Of a DNA stretch of 64,000 nt, positions 1 to 8,460 are shown piece after piece. The stretch is from Aeromonas jandaei (GTDB lineage Bacteria; Pseudomonadota; Gammaproteobacteria; Enterobacterales; Aeromonadaceae): the NCBI RefSeq assembly GCF_037890695.1, contig NZ_CP149571.1, positions 255,501 to 319,500 of the forward strand, written 5' to 3'. The notes under the pieces are model-generated. The model ran no database searches, was not told where the DNA came from, and saw only the letters and a program-made list of their open reading frames with translations. The translations under genes and the position numbers were made by a program. The stretch's first letter is position 1, and each line of letters starts with the position of its first letter.

Positions 1-543
1 CTGGTACAGAGTCTGACTCAAGCCGCCAACGACGATGTCGCCAACCCGCAGCTGCTGGTGGCCGCCAACGACGACAGCTACGAACCGCAAGCGGCCGAAG
101 TGTTCACCCTGAGCCGTCATGACGTGCATCTGGGACTGAAAGCGGACAACAAGGAGGCCGCCATCCTGACCGCAGGCCGACTGCTGGCGGAACGCGGCTA
201 CGTAGCGCCCGACTACGTCAACGCCATGCTGGAGCGTGAACAGCTGGTCTCCACCTACCTCGGCGAATCCATCGCCGTGCCCCACGGCACCATCGCCGCC
301 AAGGAGTTTGTGAAGCGCACCGGCATCGTCATCTGCCAGTACCCGGCCGGGGTCGCCTTTGGCGAAGCCGCCGATGAGGTGGCGCGGCTGGTGATCGGCA
401 TCGCCGCTCGCAACGACGAACACATGCAGGTAATAACCCGCCTGACCAATGCACTGGATGAACCCGGTCTCATCGACCGGCTGGCCAGCACCACGGATCC
501 CCAGGCCTTCCTGGATCTGCTGGGTGCCGAACAGGCTGCCTAA
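1..543 (+). CDS. mtlA: PTS mannitol transporter EIICBA, C-terminal part (partial at window start)
   Basis: The reading frame is open from the first base and ends at a TAA at 541-543, so only the last 180 residues are in view. They form the cytoplasmic EIIA domain, which takes phosphate from HPr and passes it to the EIIB domain of the mannitol permease. The EIIA phosphorylation site is visible as a His in IAVPHGT, within the family-typical [12 protein letters not shown] context. The membrane EIIC and the EIIB domains lie upstream of the window. mtlD follows 37 bp later and mtlR after that, the usual mtlADR operon order. Identification is firm; the start cannot be seen. Confidence 0.93.
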   Translation: MVQSLTQAANDDVANPQLLVAANDDSYEPQAAEVFTLSRHDVHLGLKADNKEAAILTAGRLLAERGYVAPDYVNAMLEREQLVSTYLGESIAVPHGTIAAKEFVKRTGIVICQYPAGVAFGEAADEVARLVIGIAARNDEHMQVITRLTNALDEPGLIDRLASTTDPQAFLDLLGAEQAA

Positions 544-580
544 TCATCTTTCATCGTCTTTGGTTCAAGAGGTTAATATC

Positions 581-1726
581 ATGAAAACATTACATTTTGG
601 TGCTGGTAACATAGGTCGCGGCTTTATCGGCAAAGTGCTGGCGGATGCCAGCCATCAGGTCACCTTCGCCGACGTCAACGACACCCTGATCGACCAGCTC
701 AACCACCGTCAGGAGTACAAGGTTCATGTGGTAGGGGCGGATCAGAAACTGGACGTGGTGCGCAACGTGGCGGCGGTCAGTTCCGCCGGTCACGAGGTGA
801 TAGCCCGTATCATCACTGCCGATCTGGTCACCACCGCGGTCGGCCCCAACATTCTGGACAAGATTGCCAGTACCCTGGCCAAGGGGCTGCAGGCCCGCTT
901 CGATGCCGGCAACCTGACACCGCTGAACGTCATCGCCTGTGAAAACATGGTGCGCGGCACCAGCCACCTCAAGCGGGAGGTACTCAAGTACCTGCCGGTC
1001 GCGTATCATGCCACGCTCGAATCCTGTATAGGCTTCGTCGACTCGGCGGTGGATCGCATCGTGCCGCCCGCCGCGGCTGCCAACGATGATCCGCTGGAAG
1101 TGACGGTCGAGAGCTTCAGCGAGTGGATCGTCGACCAGACCCAGTTCAAGGGGGAGCTGCCACAGGTGGCGGGCATGGAGCCCACCGACAACCTGATGGC
1201 CTTCGTCGAGCGCAAGCTGTTCACCCTCAACACCGGCCACATCGTCACCGCCTACCTCGGCAAACTGAGGGGCTACCGCACAGTGCGCGAGGCGATCGAA
1301 GATCCGGTGATCCGCAGCAAGGTACGCCGCGCCATGGAGGAGAGCGGTGCCGTGCTGGTAAAACGCTACGGCTTCGACCCGCGCCTGCACGCCGCCTATA
1401 TCGAGAAGATCCTGGCCCGCTTCGCCAACCCCTATCTGGTGGACGAGATTGACCGGGTCGGCCGTCAGCCGCTGCGCAAGCTGGCGGCGGGGGATCGACT
1501 GGTGAAACCGCTGCTCGGCACCCTGGAGTACGGCCTGCCCAACGAGCAGTTGCAGGAGGGGATCGCCGCGGCTCTCCACTATCGCAATGCCGATGATCCG
1601 CAGGCGGTCGAGCTGCAACAGCTGCTGGCGGAGCTTGGCCCGGCCAAAGCGTTGGCCCGCGTCACCGGACTGGATGCAGAGAGCGAAATCGTCCGCACCA
1701 TAGTGGCTCGTTACGAGACCTTGTAA
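581..1726 (+). CDS. mtlD: Mannitol-1-phosphate 5-dehydrogenase
   Basis: Oxidises mannitol-1-phosphate, the product of the mannitol PTS, to fructose-6-phosphate with NAD+. The 381-residue protein starts [17 protein letters not shown], a dinucleotide-binding GxGNxGRGF motif typical of MtlD. A conserved FTLNTGH segment lies in the middle of the catalytic half. Length matches the usual ~382 residues. An in-frame extension upstream to 449 exists but overlaps mtlA; the ATG at 581 follows an AAGAGG Shine-Dalgarno-like stretch and gives the family N terminus. It sits between mtlA and mtlR and should be cotranscribed with mtlA. Confidence 0.95.
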   Translation: MKTLHFGAGNIGRGFIGKVLADASHQVTFADVNDTLIDQLNHRQEYKVHVVGADQKLDVVRNVAAVSSAGHEVIARIITADLVTTAVGPNILDKIASTLAKGLQARFDAGNLTPLNVIACENMVRGTSHLKREVLKYLPVAYHATLESCIGFVDSAVDRIVPPAAAANDDPLEVTVESFSEWIVDQTQFKGELPQVAGMEPTDNLMAFVERKLFTLNTGHIVTAYLGKLRGYRTVREAIEDPVIRSKVRRAMEESGAVLVKRYGFDPRLHAAYIEKILARFANPYLVDEIDRVGRQPLRKLAAGDRLVKPLLGTLEYGLPNEQLQEGIAAALHYRNADDPQAVELQQLLAELGPAKALARVTGLDAESEIVRTIVARYETL

Positions 1727-1848
1727 TACCCTGCTGGCGGCGCATGACTGGATGCTCCAATTGATTGAATCGCAAGGAAATGCGCCCCATATGATAAAAA
1801 CCGGGAGAGAGGCTGACTCTCTCCCTGTCAGCTGGACCCAATGCACCT

Positions 1849-2370
1849 ATGACCACACACCAGGAAGATGAAGTACTGGAACGACTGAACGAGCAGGATG
1901 GCCCCCGCGGCTTCTTTCTCGAAGCCGTGACCATCCTGGAAGAAGCGGTCGACTCCCTGATGCGACGCGCCTTTCGTCAGGAGGAGTATGCCGTCAAATA
2001 CGCCATCGAACCCCTGCTCAACCAGAGCGGCCCCCTCGGCCAGCTGGAGGTGCGCCTCAAGCTCATCTTCGCCCTCGGCCTCATCTCCCTCGAGCGCTAT
2101 CAGGATCTGGAAGCCTATCTCAAGATCCGCGACTTTCTGGTGCGCGACCCCAAGGATTACCGCTTCAGCGACAAGCCGATCCGCGATCTGCTCGACCGCC
2201 TGCACGGGGTCAATCAGGGCGGCATGATGAAGCTGGAGCCCCCCGCCAGCGAAGAGGATTGGGCCTTCTACCAGATGCAGCTCAACCGGCTCGATCAGAT
2301 GGTGCGCTCCGCACTGGTACTGGCGCTGGCCGACTGTGTCGGCGAGCTCCATAAGGAGAGCCCCATCTAA
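1849..2370 (+). CDS. mtlR: MtlR-family mannitol operon repressor
   Basis: A 173-residue helical protein of the MtlR/YggD family, the negative regulator of mannitol utilisation in enteric bacteria. Family features are the FLEAVTILEEAVDSLMRR region near the N terminus and a central GPLGQLEVRLKLIFALGL segment. It has no recognisable helix-turn-helix, as is usual for this family. It follows mtlD after 122 bp, so it may be read through from the mtl promoter or have its own. A clear Rho-independent terminator closes the unit at 2387-2409. Confidence 0.88.
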   Translation: MTTHQEDEVLERLNEQDGPRGFFLEAVTILEEAVDSLMRRAFRQEEYAVKYAIEPLLNQSGPLGQLEVRLKLIFALGLISLERYQDLEAYLKIRDFLVRDPKDYRFSDKPIRDLLDRLHGVNQGGMMKLEPPASEEDWAFYQMQLNRLDQMVRSALVLALADCVGELHKESPI

Positions 2371-2386
2371 TCCGGCCCCATGACAT

Positions 2387-2409
2387 GACCGCCTGCTGGC
2401 GGTCTTTTT
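2387..2409 (+). terminator. Rho-independent terminator after mtlR
   Basis: Perfect 7-bp stem GACCGCC / GGCGGTC around a TGCT loop, followed by a run of five T. It lies 16 bp after the mtlR stop and should end the mtl operon transcript. Confidence 0.85.
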
Positions 2410-2534
2410 CTGCGCCGCCCTTGCCCCTGCGCCTTGCCCCAACCTCTGGCTGATGTCACTCTGGCTCATCGCCACCTCGCCTGTACAGTGGCCTCTTCTG
2501 TCACCACAGCTCTCATCCGGAGGAATCGCACCCC

Positions 2535-3107
2535 ATGAGCGACCAGAGTGCCAACCCGCTGATCGCCCCGCTGCTGGCTCTGCTGCAACGGGCCGATGGC
2601 AGCTACAAGGTGCACGAGCTGATGGCGGCACTGCGCCAGCAGGGGGCAATTCCGCTGCTGGCTGACGACGAGCAGATCCAGCTGTTTCGGCTCAACTTCC
2701 TCATCATGAACGCCCTTTACCAGCTGCAGGCCGAGCTTTATGAGGAGGGTTGGTGGCTGGTGATAAGCACGCTGGATATCCGCCTCGAACCGCTTGCTTC
2801 CAATGCTGATGCGGGGAGTGCACTCGTCCGGGGCGAGGCGCTGTGCAGCTACTACCTCGACTGGCAGGTGTTCTGGCAAACCGGTAGGGAGGAGGTGGAA
2901 GCCCTGCTTGCAAGCTTCTGGCGCACCTGCGATGGCGCGGGACAACGAGAGGAGGCACTGGCCCTGTTCGGGCTGGCGATGGACGCCACGCCAGAGGCCA
3001 TCCGCCGCCGCTGGCGAGAGCTGGCCCTTGCGCATCATCCGGATCGGGGGGGCGATGCCGAGACCTTTATTCGCATCCGCTGGGGCTGGGAGTGCCTGCG
3101 CGGATGA
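2535..3107 (+). CDS. DnaJ-related protein with C-terminal J domain
   Basis: A 190-residue cytoplasmic protein. The first ~130 residues resemble the N-terminal region of DNA-J-related proteins (a helical domain with the segment LFRLNFLIMNALYQLQ). The last ~50 residues form a short J domain with the Hsp70-contacting HPD tripeptide in LALAHHPDRGGD. It is therefore likely a co-chaperone stimulating DnaK ATPase, with no Gly/Phe or zinc-finger region as in DnaJ itself. The start ATG is preceded by a strong GGAGGA Shine-Dalgarno sequence. It stands alone between the mtl terminator and a small conserved gene. Its specific client is unknown. Confidence 0.82.
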   Translation: MSDQSANPLIAPLLALLQRADGSYKVHELMAALRQQGAIPLLADDEQIQLFRLNFLIMNALYQLQAELYEEGWWLVISTLDIRLEPLASNADAGSALVRGEALCSYYLDWQVFWQTGREEVEALLASFWRTCDGAGQREEALALFGLAMDATPEAIRRRWRELALAHHPDRGGDAETFIRIRWGWECLRG

Positions 3108-3173
3108 TCCGGTTGCCCCCCGCAGGGTGACAGGCATAGACTGGAACCGGATATCCCCTCACAGGAGAGCATC

Positions 3174-3422
3174 ATGACAGTCAGTGAACTTCGTAAGCTC
3201 TATCAGCAACATATCCTGCAAGAAGCCGAAATCCTCCACGACGTTGCCATTCCCGGCTGGCTCATCGAATTTCGCGACAAAAAGGGCACCCTGTATGAAC
3301 TGACCGATACCCTCGGCTGCCCGGTCAGCTTCGGCACGGTCGATCAGGCACGCGAACATGTGCATCTGGTGGCGGACTGCCCGGTGCAGGTGGAGCACCT
3401 CTACCGCTTCTTCGAACGCTAA
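3174..3422 (+). CDS. Small conserved protein of unknown function
   Basis: An 82-residue acidic protein without signal peptide or membrane segment. It has an N-terminal helix (TVSELRKLYQQHIL) followed by a beta-rich region (GWLIEFRDKKGTLYELTD) and a short C-terminal helix. The pattern of a 'wing' GWLIEF...LTDTLG...FGTVDQAR resembles small DUF6482-type proteins, but this is only an impression. AGGAGAGC just upstream of the ATG is a good Shine-Dalgarno sequence. It ends at a bidirectional terminator shared with the convergent zntB-mscS unit. Confidence 0.7.
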   Translation: MTVSELRKLYQQHILQEAEILHDVAIPGWLIEFRDKKGTLYELTDTLGCPVSFGTVDQAREHVHLVADCPVQVEHLYRFFER

Positions 3423-3437
3423 CACCATCCATCGTTA

Positions 3438-3461
3438 AAAAGGCTCCCGAGGGAGCCTTTT
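3438..3461. terminator. Bidirectional Rho-independent terminator
   Basis: Stem AAAAGGCTCCC / GGGAGCCTTTT with a two-base GA centre. A and T runs on the two sides let it work for the plus-strand small gene and for the minus-strand zntB-mscS transcript. Confidence 0.8.
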
Positions 3462-3486
3462 CTGTTCCGGTTGCGTTCCATTCCGC

Positions 3487-3999
3487 TTATTCCGGTTGCA
3501 ACGGTTCCGGCGCTTTGGACTCCAGCTTTCTGACCGGCTTTTGCAGGATCAGGTTGGCCGGATAGGTGACCAGATCGCCGTTGTCATCGCGCACCCGCAC
3601 ATAGAAGAGACCAATCTCGGTGATGACGCCGGTGACCGAATCATCCTTGTCGAGGATACGGATCCGGTCGCCAATCTTGTAGGGAAAGGCGAAGAAGATG
3701 GTTATGCTGGCGGTGATGTTGGAGAGGATCGACCACTGCGCCACCATGGCCACGCCCAATACCGCGAAGAAGGAGGAGGCGAGCACCACCAGCCGCGAGA
3801 AGTCGAGCCCCCACACCCCAGCCAGTATCAGCAGGGTGGCGCAGCCGAGCAGAAAGTGGAAAACATGGGCCACGTAAATGACCCGGTTCTCGCTTACCTG
3901 CCGGCTCTGGCCAAGGGCCATCAGGCTCTTGTGGATGAGTCGCCGGATCAGGGTGTGACCCAGCAACAGCAGCAGGGTCAAACCGATGGATTGCCACAT
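3487..3999 (-). CDS. Small MscS-family mechanosensitive channel-like protein
   Basis: A 170-residue inner-membrane protein with the core of the MscS fold and little else. It has a first hydrophobic helix (residues 4-20), a second (about 44-66), and the pore-lining TM3 region with small-residue-rich ASSFFAVLGVAMVAQWSILSN. The start of the MscS beta domain follows (FPYKIGDRIRI...GVITEIGLFYVRVRDDNGDLVTYPANL). The large C-terminal cytoplasmic domain of MscS (286 residues in E. coli) is missing, so this is a minimal channel. It begins 13 bp after the zntB stop and is almost certainly cotranscribed with it. It might adjust membrane tension or ion leak; the coupling to ZntB is inference. Confidence 0.82.
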   Translation of the reverse strand: MWQSIGLTLLLLLGHTLIRRLIHKSLMALGQSRQVSENRVIYVAHVFHFLLGCATLLILAGVWGLDFSRLVVLASSFFAVLGVAMVAQWSILSNITASITIFFAFPYKIGDRIRILDKDDSVTGVITEIGLFYVRVRDDNGDLVTYPANLILQKPVRKLESKAPEPLQPE

Positions 4000-4012
4000 G
4001 GTTCGCTCCTCC

Positions 4013-4978
4013 CTACCACCAGCGTCGATGTTTGAGCCAGAACGCCAGTCCCACCGCCATCACCACCAGGGATCCGCAGAAGACCCAGAAGGCGGTCGGG
4101 CTCTCGGCCCCCGGCATTCCACCCAGGTTGATGCCAAACAGGCCGGTCAGGAAGCTGGCGGGCAGAAACAGCAGCGCCATCACCGACATCTGGTAGGCAC
4201 GGCGGTTGGTCGCCTCTGCCATCAGGTTGTTGATCTCGTCCGCCAGCACGGCAGTGCGCGCCACCCCGGCATCGAGGTCGTCGAGCCAGCGCCGCAAGCG
4301 GTCGGCGATGTCGAGCAGACGACGGCGGTCATCCTCATCCAGCCAGCTGATCTTCTCGTTGGCGAGGCGCGCCACCAGATCCCGCTGGGGCGAGAGGTAG
4401 CGGCGGATCATGATGAGCTGCTTGCGGATCAGCGCCAGTCGGCCATTGGCCGGCATGTCACGCATCAGCACCATCTCTTCCAGTTCGAGGATCTGGTCGT
4501 GCAGCTCCTCGACAAATTCACCGGCGCGATCGGTCAGGGCATCGCAGATCTCCACCAGCCAGTCGGCCGGGCTATCAGCGCCACCGCCCAGCTTGAGCTG
4601 GTTGAAGACATCCTGTTCGGAGAGCAGCGGCCGGCGCCGGCTGCTGATGATGAGATCCGGGGTGATGTAGATGCGCAGCGCCACCATCTCTTCCGGCCGG
4701 TGATCCTTGTTGCGATTGATGCCGCGCAGGATCAGCAGCACTGTCTCCCCCATCCGGACCAGCTTGGGTCGATTGCTCTGGCCGAGCAGCGACTCTTTTG
4801 CAGCCTCGTTGAGTAGCGGCGTCTGCAGCAGCCAGCGTGCCGCCTCCGGATTGCCGTAGTCCAGATGCAGCCAGCCCGGCTGCTGCTCCGGAATCTCGCT
4901 TCCCGCCGCCAGCGGCGTCATGCCGCCCTTGCCATCCAGGCTCAGGGCATAAATTACATCACTGGGCACCCGATCCAT
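4013..4978 (-). CDS. zntB: Zinc transporter ZntB (CorA family)
   Basis: A 321-residue CorA-type transporter matching E. coli ZntB (327 aa) in length and sequence. A long acidic N-terminal cytoplasmic funnel is followed by two C-terminal transmembrane helices, with the GxN signature written GIN in FLTGLFGINLGG, as expected for the ZntB branch (magnesium CorA has GMN). It ends with the positively charged KHRRWW tail. The ATG at 4978 is preferred over one at 4999 because GAAGGAG lies just upstream and the encoded MDRVPSDVIYAL matches the family start. It heads a two-gene unit with the small MscS-like gene. Confidence 0.9.
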   Translation of the reverse strand: MDRVPSDVIYALSLDGKGGMTPLAAGSEIPEQQPGWLHLDYGNPEAARWLLQTPLLNEAAKESLLGQSNRPKLVRMGETVLLILRGINRNKDHRPEEMVALRIYITPDLIISSRRRPLLSEQDVFNQLKLGGGADSPADWLVEICDALTDRAGEFVEELHDQILELEEMVLMRDMPANGRLALIRKQLIMIRRYLSPQRDLVARLANEKISWLDEDDRRRLLDIADRLRRWLDDLDAGVARTAVLADEINNLMAEATNRRAYQMSVMALLFLPASFLTGLFGINLGGMPGAESPTAFWVFCGSLVVMAVGLAFWLKHRRWW

Positions 4979-5064
4979 CTCGTCTCCTTCTCGTGTCACA
5001 TGCAGCCCCCAGCTTACACGAAAGGCGGGGCCGACTCAGCCCCGAGCCAGCCTCGGGGGGATTG

Positions 5065-5073
5065 TGCTACCAT
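5065..5073 (+). promoter_or_regulatory. Extended -10 promoter for yaiI
   Basis: TG-C-TACCAT followed by a GCGCGC discriminator, about 50 bp upstream of the yaiI start. The same arrangement (TGnTAnnAT-GCGC) recurs before dbpA (8903-8911) and the YdjM-like gene (6608-6616). No convincing -35 is seen. Pattern-based only. Confidence 0.4.
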
Positions 5074-5119
5074 GCGCGCTGCCATTTTGTCGTCCGTTTG
5101 ACTACAGGAAAACCATGCC

Positions 5120-5572
5120 ATGCCTATCTGGGTTGATGCCGATGCCTGCCCCATTCCGGTCAAGGAGATCCTCTACCGCGCCGCCCACCGAGCTCAAGTG
5201 GTAACCACCCTGGTGGCCAATCAGGGACTGCGGGTGCCCCCCTCGCCTTTCATCAAAACCCAGCAGGTGGAGAAAGGCTTCGATGTGGCAGATCATGTCA
5301 TCGCCCAGCAGGTCAAACCCGGCGATCTGGTGATCACCGGCGACATCCCTCTCGCCTCCTGGGTGATCGATGCCGGCGGTGAGGCACTCAATCCCCGTGG
5401 CGAGATCTACACCCGCGAAACCATCAAGGCGCGCCTTGGCATGCGCAACTTCATGGAAGAGCTGCGTTCGGCCGGGGTACAAACCGGTGGCCCCGCCCCC
5501 TTCAACGCCGCCGACAAGCAGCGTTTTGCCAACGCCCTCGACAAGTGGCTGGTCAAGGGCAAGCTGGAATAA
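5120..5572 (+). CDS. yaiI: YaiI/YqxD family protein (UPF0178)
   Basis: A 150-residue protein of the conserved YaiI/YqxD family, with a PIN/NYN-like nuclease fold. It opens with [15 protein letters not shown], the conserved Asp-x-Asp-x-Cys-Pro metal-site motif. The second acidic motif [12 protein letters not shown] and a downstream MRNFMEELR segment are also present. Length is normal for the family. The molecular function is not established; a metal-dependent nuclease role is suggested by the fold. It lies divergently from zntB, 141 bp away. Confidence 0.88.
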   Translation: MPIWVDADACPIPVKEILYRAAHRAQVVTTLVANQGLRVPPSPFIKTQQVEKGFDVADHVIAQQVKPGDLVITGDIPLASWVIDAGGEALNPRGEIYTRETIKARLGMRNFMEELRSAGVQTGGPAPFNAADKQRFANALDKWLVKGKLE

Positions 5573-5681
5573 GCGCCGCCCCGGTGCAAGCCGGGGAAAA
5601 TATCTTCCCCCTCTTAACGTTGTCTTAAGTCTTGCCACCTAACCTTGTCGCTGTTGCAACATCAACCGCAAGGAGCAAGCA

Positions 5682-5951
5682 ATGAAACTGACCCCCCTGT
5701 TGTTACTGATCCCCCTGTTGAGCGGCGCAGCTCTGGCTGAGCCACAGTGCACCCAGGCCGACAAGGGCAAATGGCTGAGCGAGGCCGATGCCCAGCAGCA
5801 GATCAAGGCGATGGGCTACGACATCAAGAAGTTCAAGGTCACCAAGACCAACTGCTACGAGATCTACGGCTGGGACAAGGAGAAGCGCAAAGTCGAAATC
5901 TACTTTGATCCGACCGACCTGAAGAAAGTGAAGGAAGAGATCGACGAATAG
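5682..5951 (+). CDS. Periplasmic PepSY domain protein
   Basis: An 89-residue secreted protein. A signal peptide (MKLTPLLLLIPLLSGAALA) is followed by a single PepSY domain: W-L-S-E-A-D-A-Q-Q-Q-I-K-A-M-G-Y-D-I, then a beta strand ending CYEIYG and WDKEKRKVEIYFDP. Two cysteines in the mature part could form a disulfide. The downstream gene, 44 bp away, encodes a b561-type cytochrome. Small PepSY proteins are often paired with such cytochromes, suggesting a shared envelope redox function. AAGGAG precedes the ATG. Confidence 0.85.
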   Translation: MKLTPLLLLIPLLSGAALAEPQCTQADKGKWLSEADAQQQIKAMGYDIKKFKVTKTNCYEIYGWDKEKRKVEIYFDPTDLKKVKEEIDE

Positions 5952-5995
5952 TGCAGTAACGGGCCGCGCTGGCGGCCCCTCCATGGAGTCTTGCC

Positions 5996-6556
5996 ATGAC
6001 AACCTCATCTGAAGTGAAAGTGTGGGATCCCCTCATCCGGCTGTTTCACTGGGCTACCGTCACCCTCTGCCTGCTCAACTTCTTCGTTCTGGAAGAGGGG
6101 AGCAAGCCCCACCGCTACGTCGGTTATACCCTGGCCTTCCTGCTGCTGGTGAGAGTGGTATGGGGCTTTGCCGGCTCCTACTATGCCCGCTTCGGCCAGT
6201 GGTGGCCGACCCCGGGCAAGGTGCGAAGCTATCTCCAGCAGCTGCTAAAAGGCCGTCACCCCTACTATCTGGGCCACAACCCGATGGGAGCACTGATGAT
6301 CTGGCTGCTGCTCCTGCTGCTGGTGAGCACCATCACCACCGGTTGGCTCACCACCTGGGATGCCTTCTGGGGCGAAGATTGGCTGGAAGAGCTGCACGGC
6401 ACTATCGCCAACACCCTGCTGGCAGCCGTCGGCGTCCACGCCGCCGTAGTGATCCTGACCGACCGCCTCACTCGCAGCGACCTGCTGTGCGCCATGATAG
6501 TGGGCAAAAAACGGGTGCCTGCCGATGCCAGAGTGGAAGACCCGCGCAACGATTGA
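5996..6556 (+). CDS. Cytochrome b561 / b-type cytochrome, inner membrane
   Basis: A 186-residue integral membrane protein with four predicted helices, of the Ni,Fe-hydrogenase-type cytochrome b / b561 family. Haem-binding candidates are His18 in the first helix (LFHW), the RYVGYT segment that often follows a conserved His, and two later histidines (ELHGTIAN and VGVHAAVV). It starts with the family-typical VKVWDPLIRLFHW. It probably passes electrons between the quinone pool and a periplasmic partner. The upstream PepSY gene is likely cotranscribed. The electron acceptor is not encoded in view. Confidence 0.87.
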   Translation: MTTSSEVKVWDPLIRLFHWATVTLCLLNFFVLEEGSKPHRYVGYTLAFLLLVRVVWGFAGSYYARFGQWWPTPGKVRSYLQQLLKGRHPYYLGHNPMGALMIWLLLLLLVSTITTGWLTTWDAFWGEDWLEELHGTIANTLLAAVGVHAAVVILTDRLTRSDLLCAMIVGKKRVPADARVEDPRND

Positions 6557-6596
6557 GCGGGTCGCCCCCACCAGCCCCGCTTTTTTTGCTGCAACG

Positions 6597-6643
6597 GGCT
6601 ACAACACTGGTAAGATGCGCCGCCATTTTCCCATGTTGTAGCC
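6597..6643. repeat. 10-bp inverted repeat upstream of the YdjM-like gene
   Basis: GGCTACAACA at 6597-6606 and its exact reverse complement TGTTGTAGCC at 6634-6643, separated by 27 bases and ending 3 bp before the ATG at 6647. A TG-G-TAAGAT extended -10 lies inside the loop. It could be a protein operator spanning the promoter or, if transcription starts upstream, an mRNA stem at the start codon. Confidence 0.55.
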
Positions 6644-6646
6644 ACC

Positions 6647-7147
6647 ATGACCGCCCAAGGGCACCTGCTCTTCTCCGTTACCTGTACCCTGATCGCCCAC
6701 AAACTGCAGCTGACACCGGCCCTGGCCGATGCCAGCCTGTGGCAGAGCATCCCGATCGCGCTGGCCAGCGCCCTGCTGCCGGATCTCGACCACCCCAAGT
6801 CGCTGCTGGGGCAGCAACTGCCGTGGATCTCCAAGCCTCTGTCGCGCCTCTTTGGCCATCGCGGCTTCACCCACAGCCTGCTGGCGGTCGCTGCTGCCAT
6901 CTGGGGGCTAAACCAGCAGCTGCCGCCCGATACCTTGCCGGTCGGGGTCAAGGATGCCCTGATCGTCGGCTACTTGAGTCATCTGCTGGGGGACTGGCTC
7001 ACCCCGGCGGGCATTCCGCTCTTCTGGCCCATCAAGCGCCGCTATCGTCTGCCGGGCTGGCCGCTCAAAAGCGGTGGCACCATCGAGACCGGCTTTTGCA
7101 CCCTCACCCTGCTGGTCGCGGGCTGGTGGTGTGGCTGGCACCTGTAA
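6647..7147 (+). CDS. YdjM/DUF457-family membrane-bound metal-dependent hydrolase-like protein
   Basis: A 166-residue membrane protein with the histidine/aspartate pattern of the YdjM (DUF457) family. It has GHLLFS at the N terminus, LLPDLDHPKS after the first helix, GHRGFTHS in the middle and SHLLGDWLTPAGI further on, then a C-terminal helix. Family members are annotated as LexA-regulated or membrane-bound hydrolases, but the biochemical activity is uncertain. No LexA box (CTG-N10-CAG) is visible upstream here. Instead there is a 10-bp inverted repeat abutting the start codon. No strong Shine-Dalgarno sequence is seen. Confidence 0.83.
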   Translation: MTAQGHLLFSVTCTLIAHKLQLTPALADASLWQSIPIALASALLPDLDHPKSLLGQQLPWISKPLSRLFGHRGFTHSLLAVAAAIWGLNQQLPPDTLPVGVKDALIVGYLSHLLGDWLTPAGIPLFWPIKRRYRLPGWPLKSGGTIETGFCTLTLLVAGWWCGWHL

Positions 7148-7161
7148 GCCAGAAACAAAAA

Positions 7162-7187
7162 AGGCCCCTGACCGAAATCAGGGGCCT
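7162..7187. terminator. Rho-independent terminator, mainly for nupC
   Basis: Perfect stem AGGCCCCTGA / TCAGGGGCCT with a CCGAAA loop. On the minus strand it is followed by TTTTTT, so it is a good terminator for nupC; it also lies just after the YdjM-like stop codon on the plus strand. Confidence 0.85.
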
Positions 7188-7213
7188 AAACAGTGGCAAG
7201 TGCCACTAGAGGA

Positions 7214-8420
7214 TCAGAGCATGATGCCTGCGATAACTGCGGAGAGCAGGCTGACCAGCGTAGAACCGTATACCAGCTTCAGACCGAAGCGGGAGACCAT
7301 GTTGCCCTTCTCTTCGTTCAGCGCTTTTACCGCACCGGCGATGATGCCGATGGAGCTGAAGTTGGCGAAGGAGACCATGAAGATGGAGAGGATGCCGACA
7401 GTACGCGGAGAGAGCTGAGCTGCAACCTTGCCCAGATCCATCATGGCCACGAACTCGTTGGTCACCAGCTTGGTCGCCATGATGGAGCCCGCTTGCAGCG
7501 CTTCACCACTCGGGATACCCAGGATCCAGGCGATCGGATAGAAGATGTAACCCATGACGTACTGGAAGTTGACGCCAAACGCCATCTCGAACAGGTAGTT
7601 GACCAGTGCGATCAGGGCGATGAAACCGACCAGCATGGCAGCCACGATAACGGCGACGGAGAAACCGGCCATGATGTACTCGCCCAGCATCTCGAAGAAG
7701 TTCTCTTTCTTCGGAGTATGGTGCTCGTCACCCTCGGCCAGCGCCTTGGCGTCGGTCACGGTATTGTCCGGCTCGTAGGGGTTGATCAGCGACAGCACGA
7801 CGAAGGTACTGAACATGTTGAGCACCAGCGCGGCAACCACGTAGCGCGGCTCGATCAGCTGCATATAGGCACCGACGATGGACATGGAGACGGTGGACAT
7901 GGCAGTGGCGGCCAGGGTGTACATCTGCTTCTCGTTCAGGTGCGGCAGGATGTTCTTGAGCGCGATGAAGTTCTCGGACTGACCGACGATCATGGAGCTG
8001 ATGGCGTTGAAAGACTCCAGCTTGCCCATGCCGTTGATCTTGGCCAGCACGGTACCGATGCCACGGATCACCAGCGGCAGCAGACGGATGTACTGCAGAA
8101 TACCGATCAGCACGGAGATGAAGACGATAGGCATCAGCACCATCAGGAAGAAGGAGAAGGCCCCTTCGTTGACCAGACCACCGAACACAAAGTCGGTACC
8201 CTGTTTGGCAAACTCCATCAACTTGGTAAAGCCGGCGGCAAAGCCACCCACGACTGCCAGACCCACTTCGGAGTTCAGCATGAACCAGGCAAGCGCCAGT
8301 TCGACCACCAGCAGTTGGCCGATATAACGCAGCTTGATCTGTTTCCAGTTGTGGCGGTTAGCCAGCAGAGAGAGGGCAAGGACCGATTACCAGTCCGAGC
8401 ACAAAGTGAACGTATTCCAT
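7214..8420 (-). CDS. nupC: NupC-family concentrative nucleoside transporter, broken by a +1 frameshift near its start
   Basis: An inner-membrane proton-coupled nucleoside permease (CNT family). The in-frame part from the GTG at 8308 gives 364 residues with family motifs, e.g. [29 protein letters not shown] and the C-terminal [15 protein letters not shown]. The natural N terminus is encoded upstream from an ATG at 8420 ([13 protein letters not shown]) but in another frame. One extra C near 8381 separates it from [19 protein letters not shown]. Removing it gives 401 residues, close to E. coli NupC (400). As written, translation from 8420 stops after 19 codons. A start at 8308 would lose the first helix. 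Sequencing error or real mutation cannot be told apart here. A CRP-type promoter lies upstream. Confidence 0.85.
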
Positions 8421-8460
8421 ACCAGTAGCACCTGAGTAAATTGTATTTTTTGACGGCGCC

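Noticed and set aside
590..1846. Long open frame on the minus strand across mtlD (418 codons)
   Set aside because: Shadow of the GC-rich mtlD gene; composition is not protein-like and it matches no family.
6600..6646. LexA box upstream of the YdjM-like gene
   Set aside because: No CTG-N10-CAG sequence is present, although E. coli ydjM has LexA control.
7193..8428. Long open frame on the plus strand opposite nupC (411 codons)
   Set aside because: Antisense to a recognised transporter; Asp/Gln/His-rich sequence typical of shadow frames.
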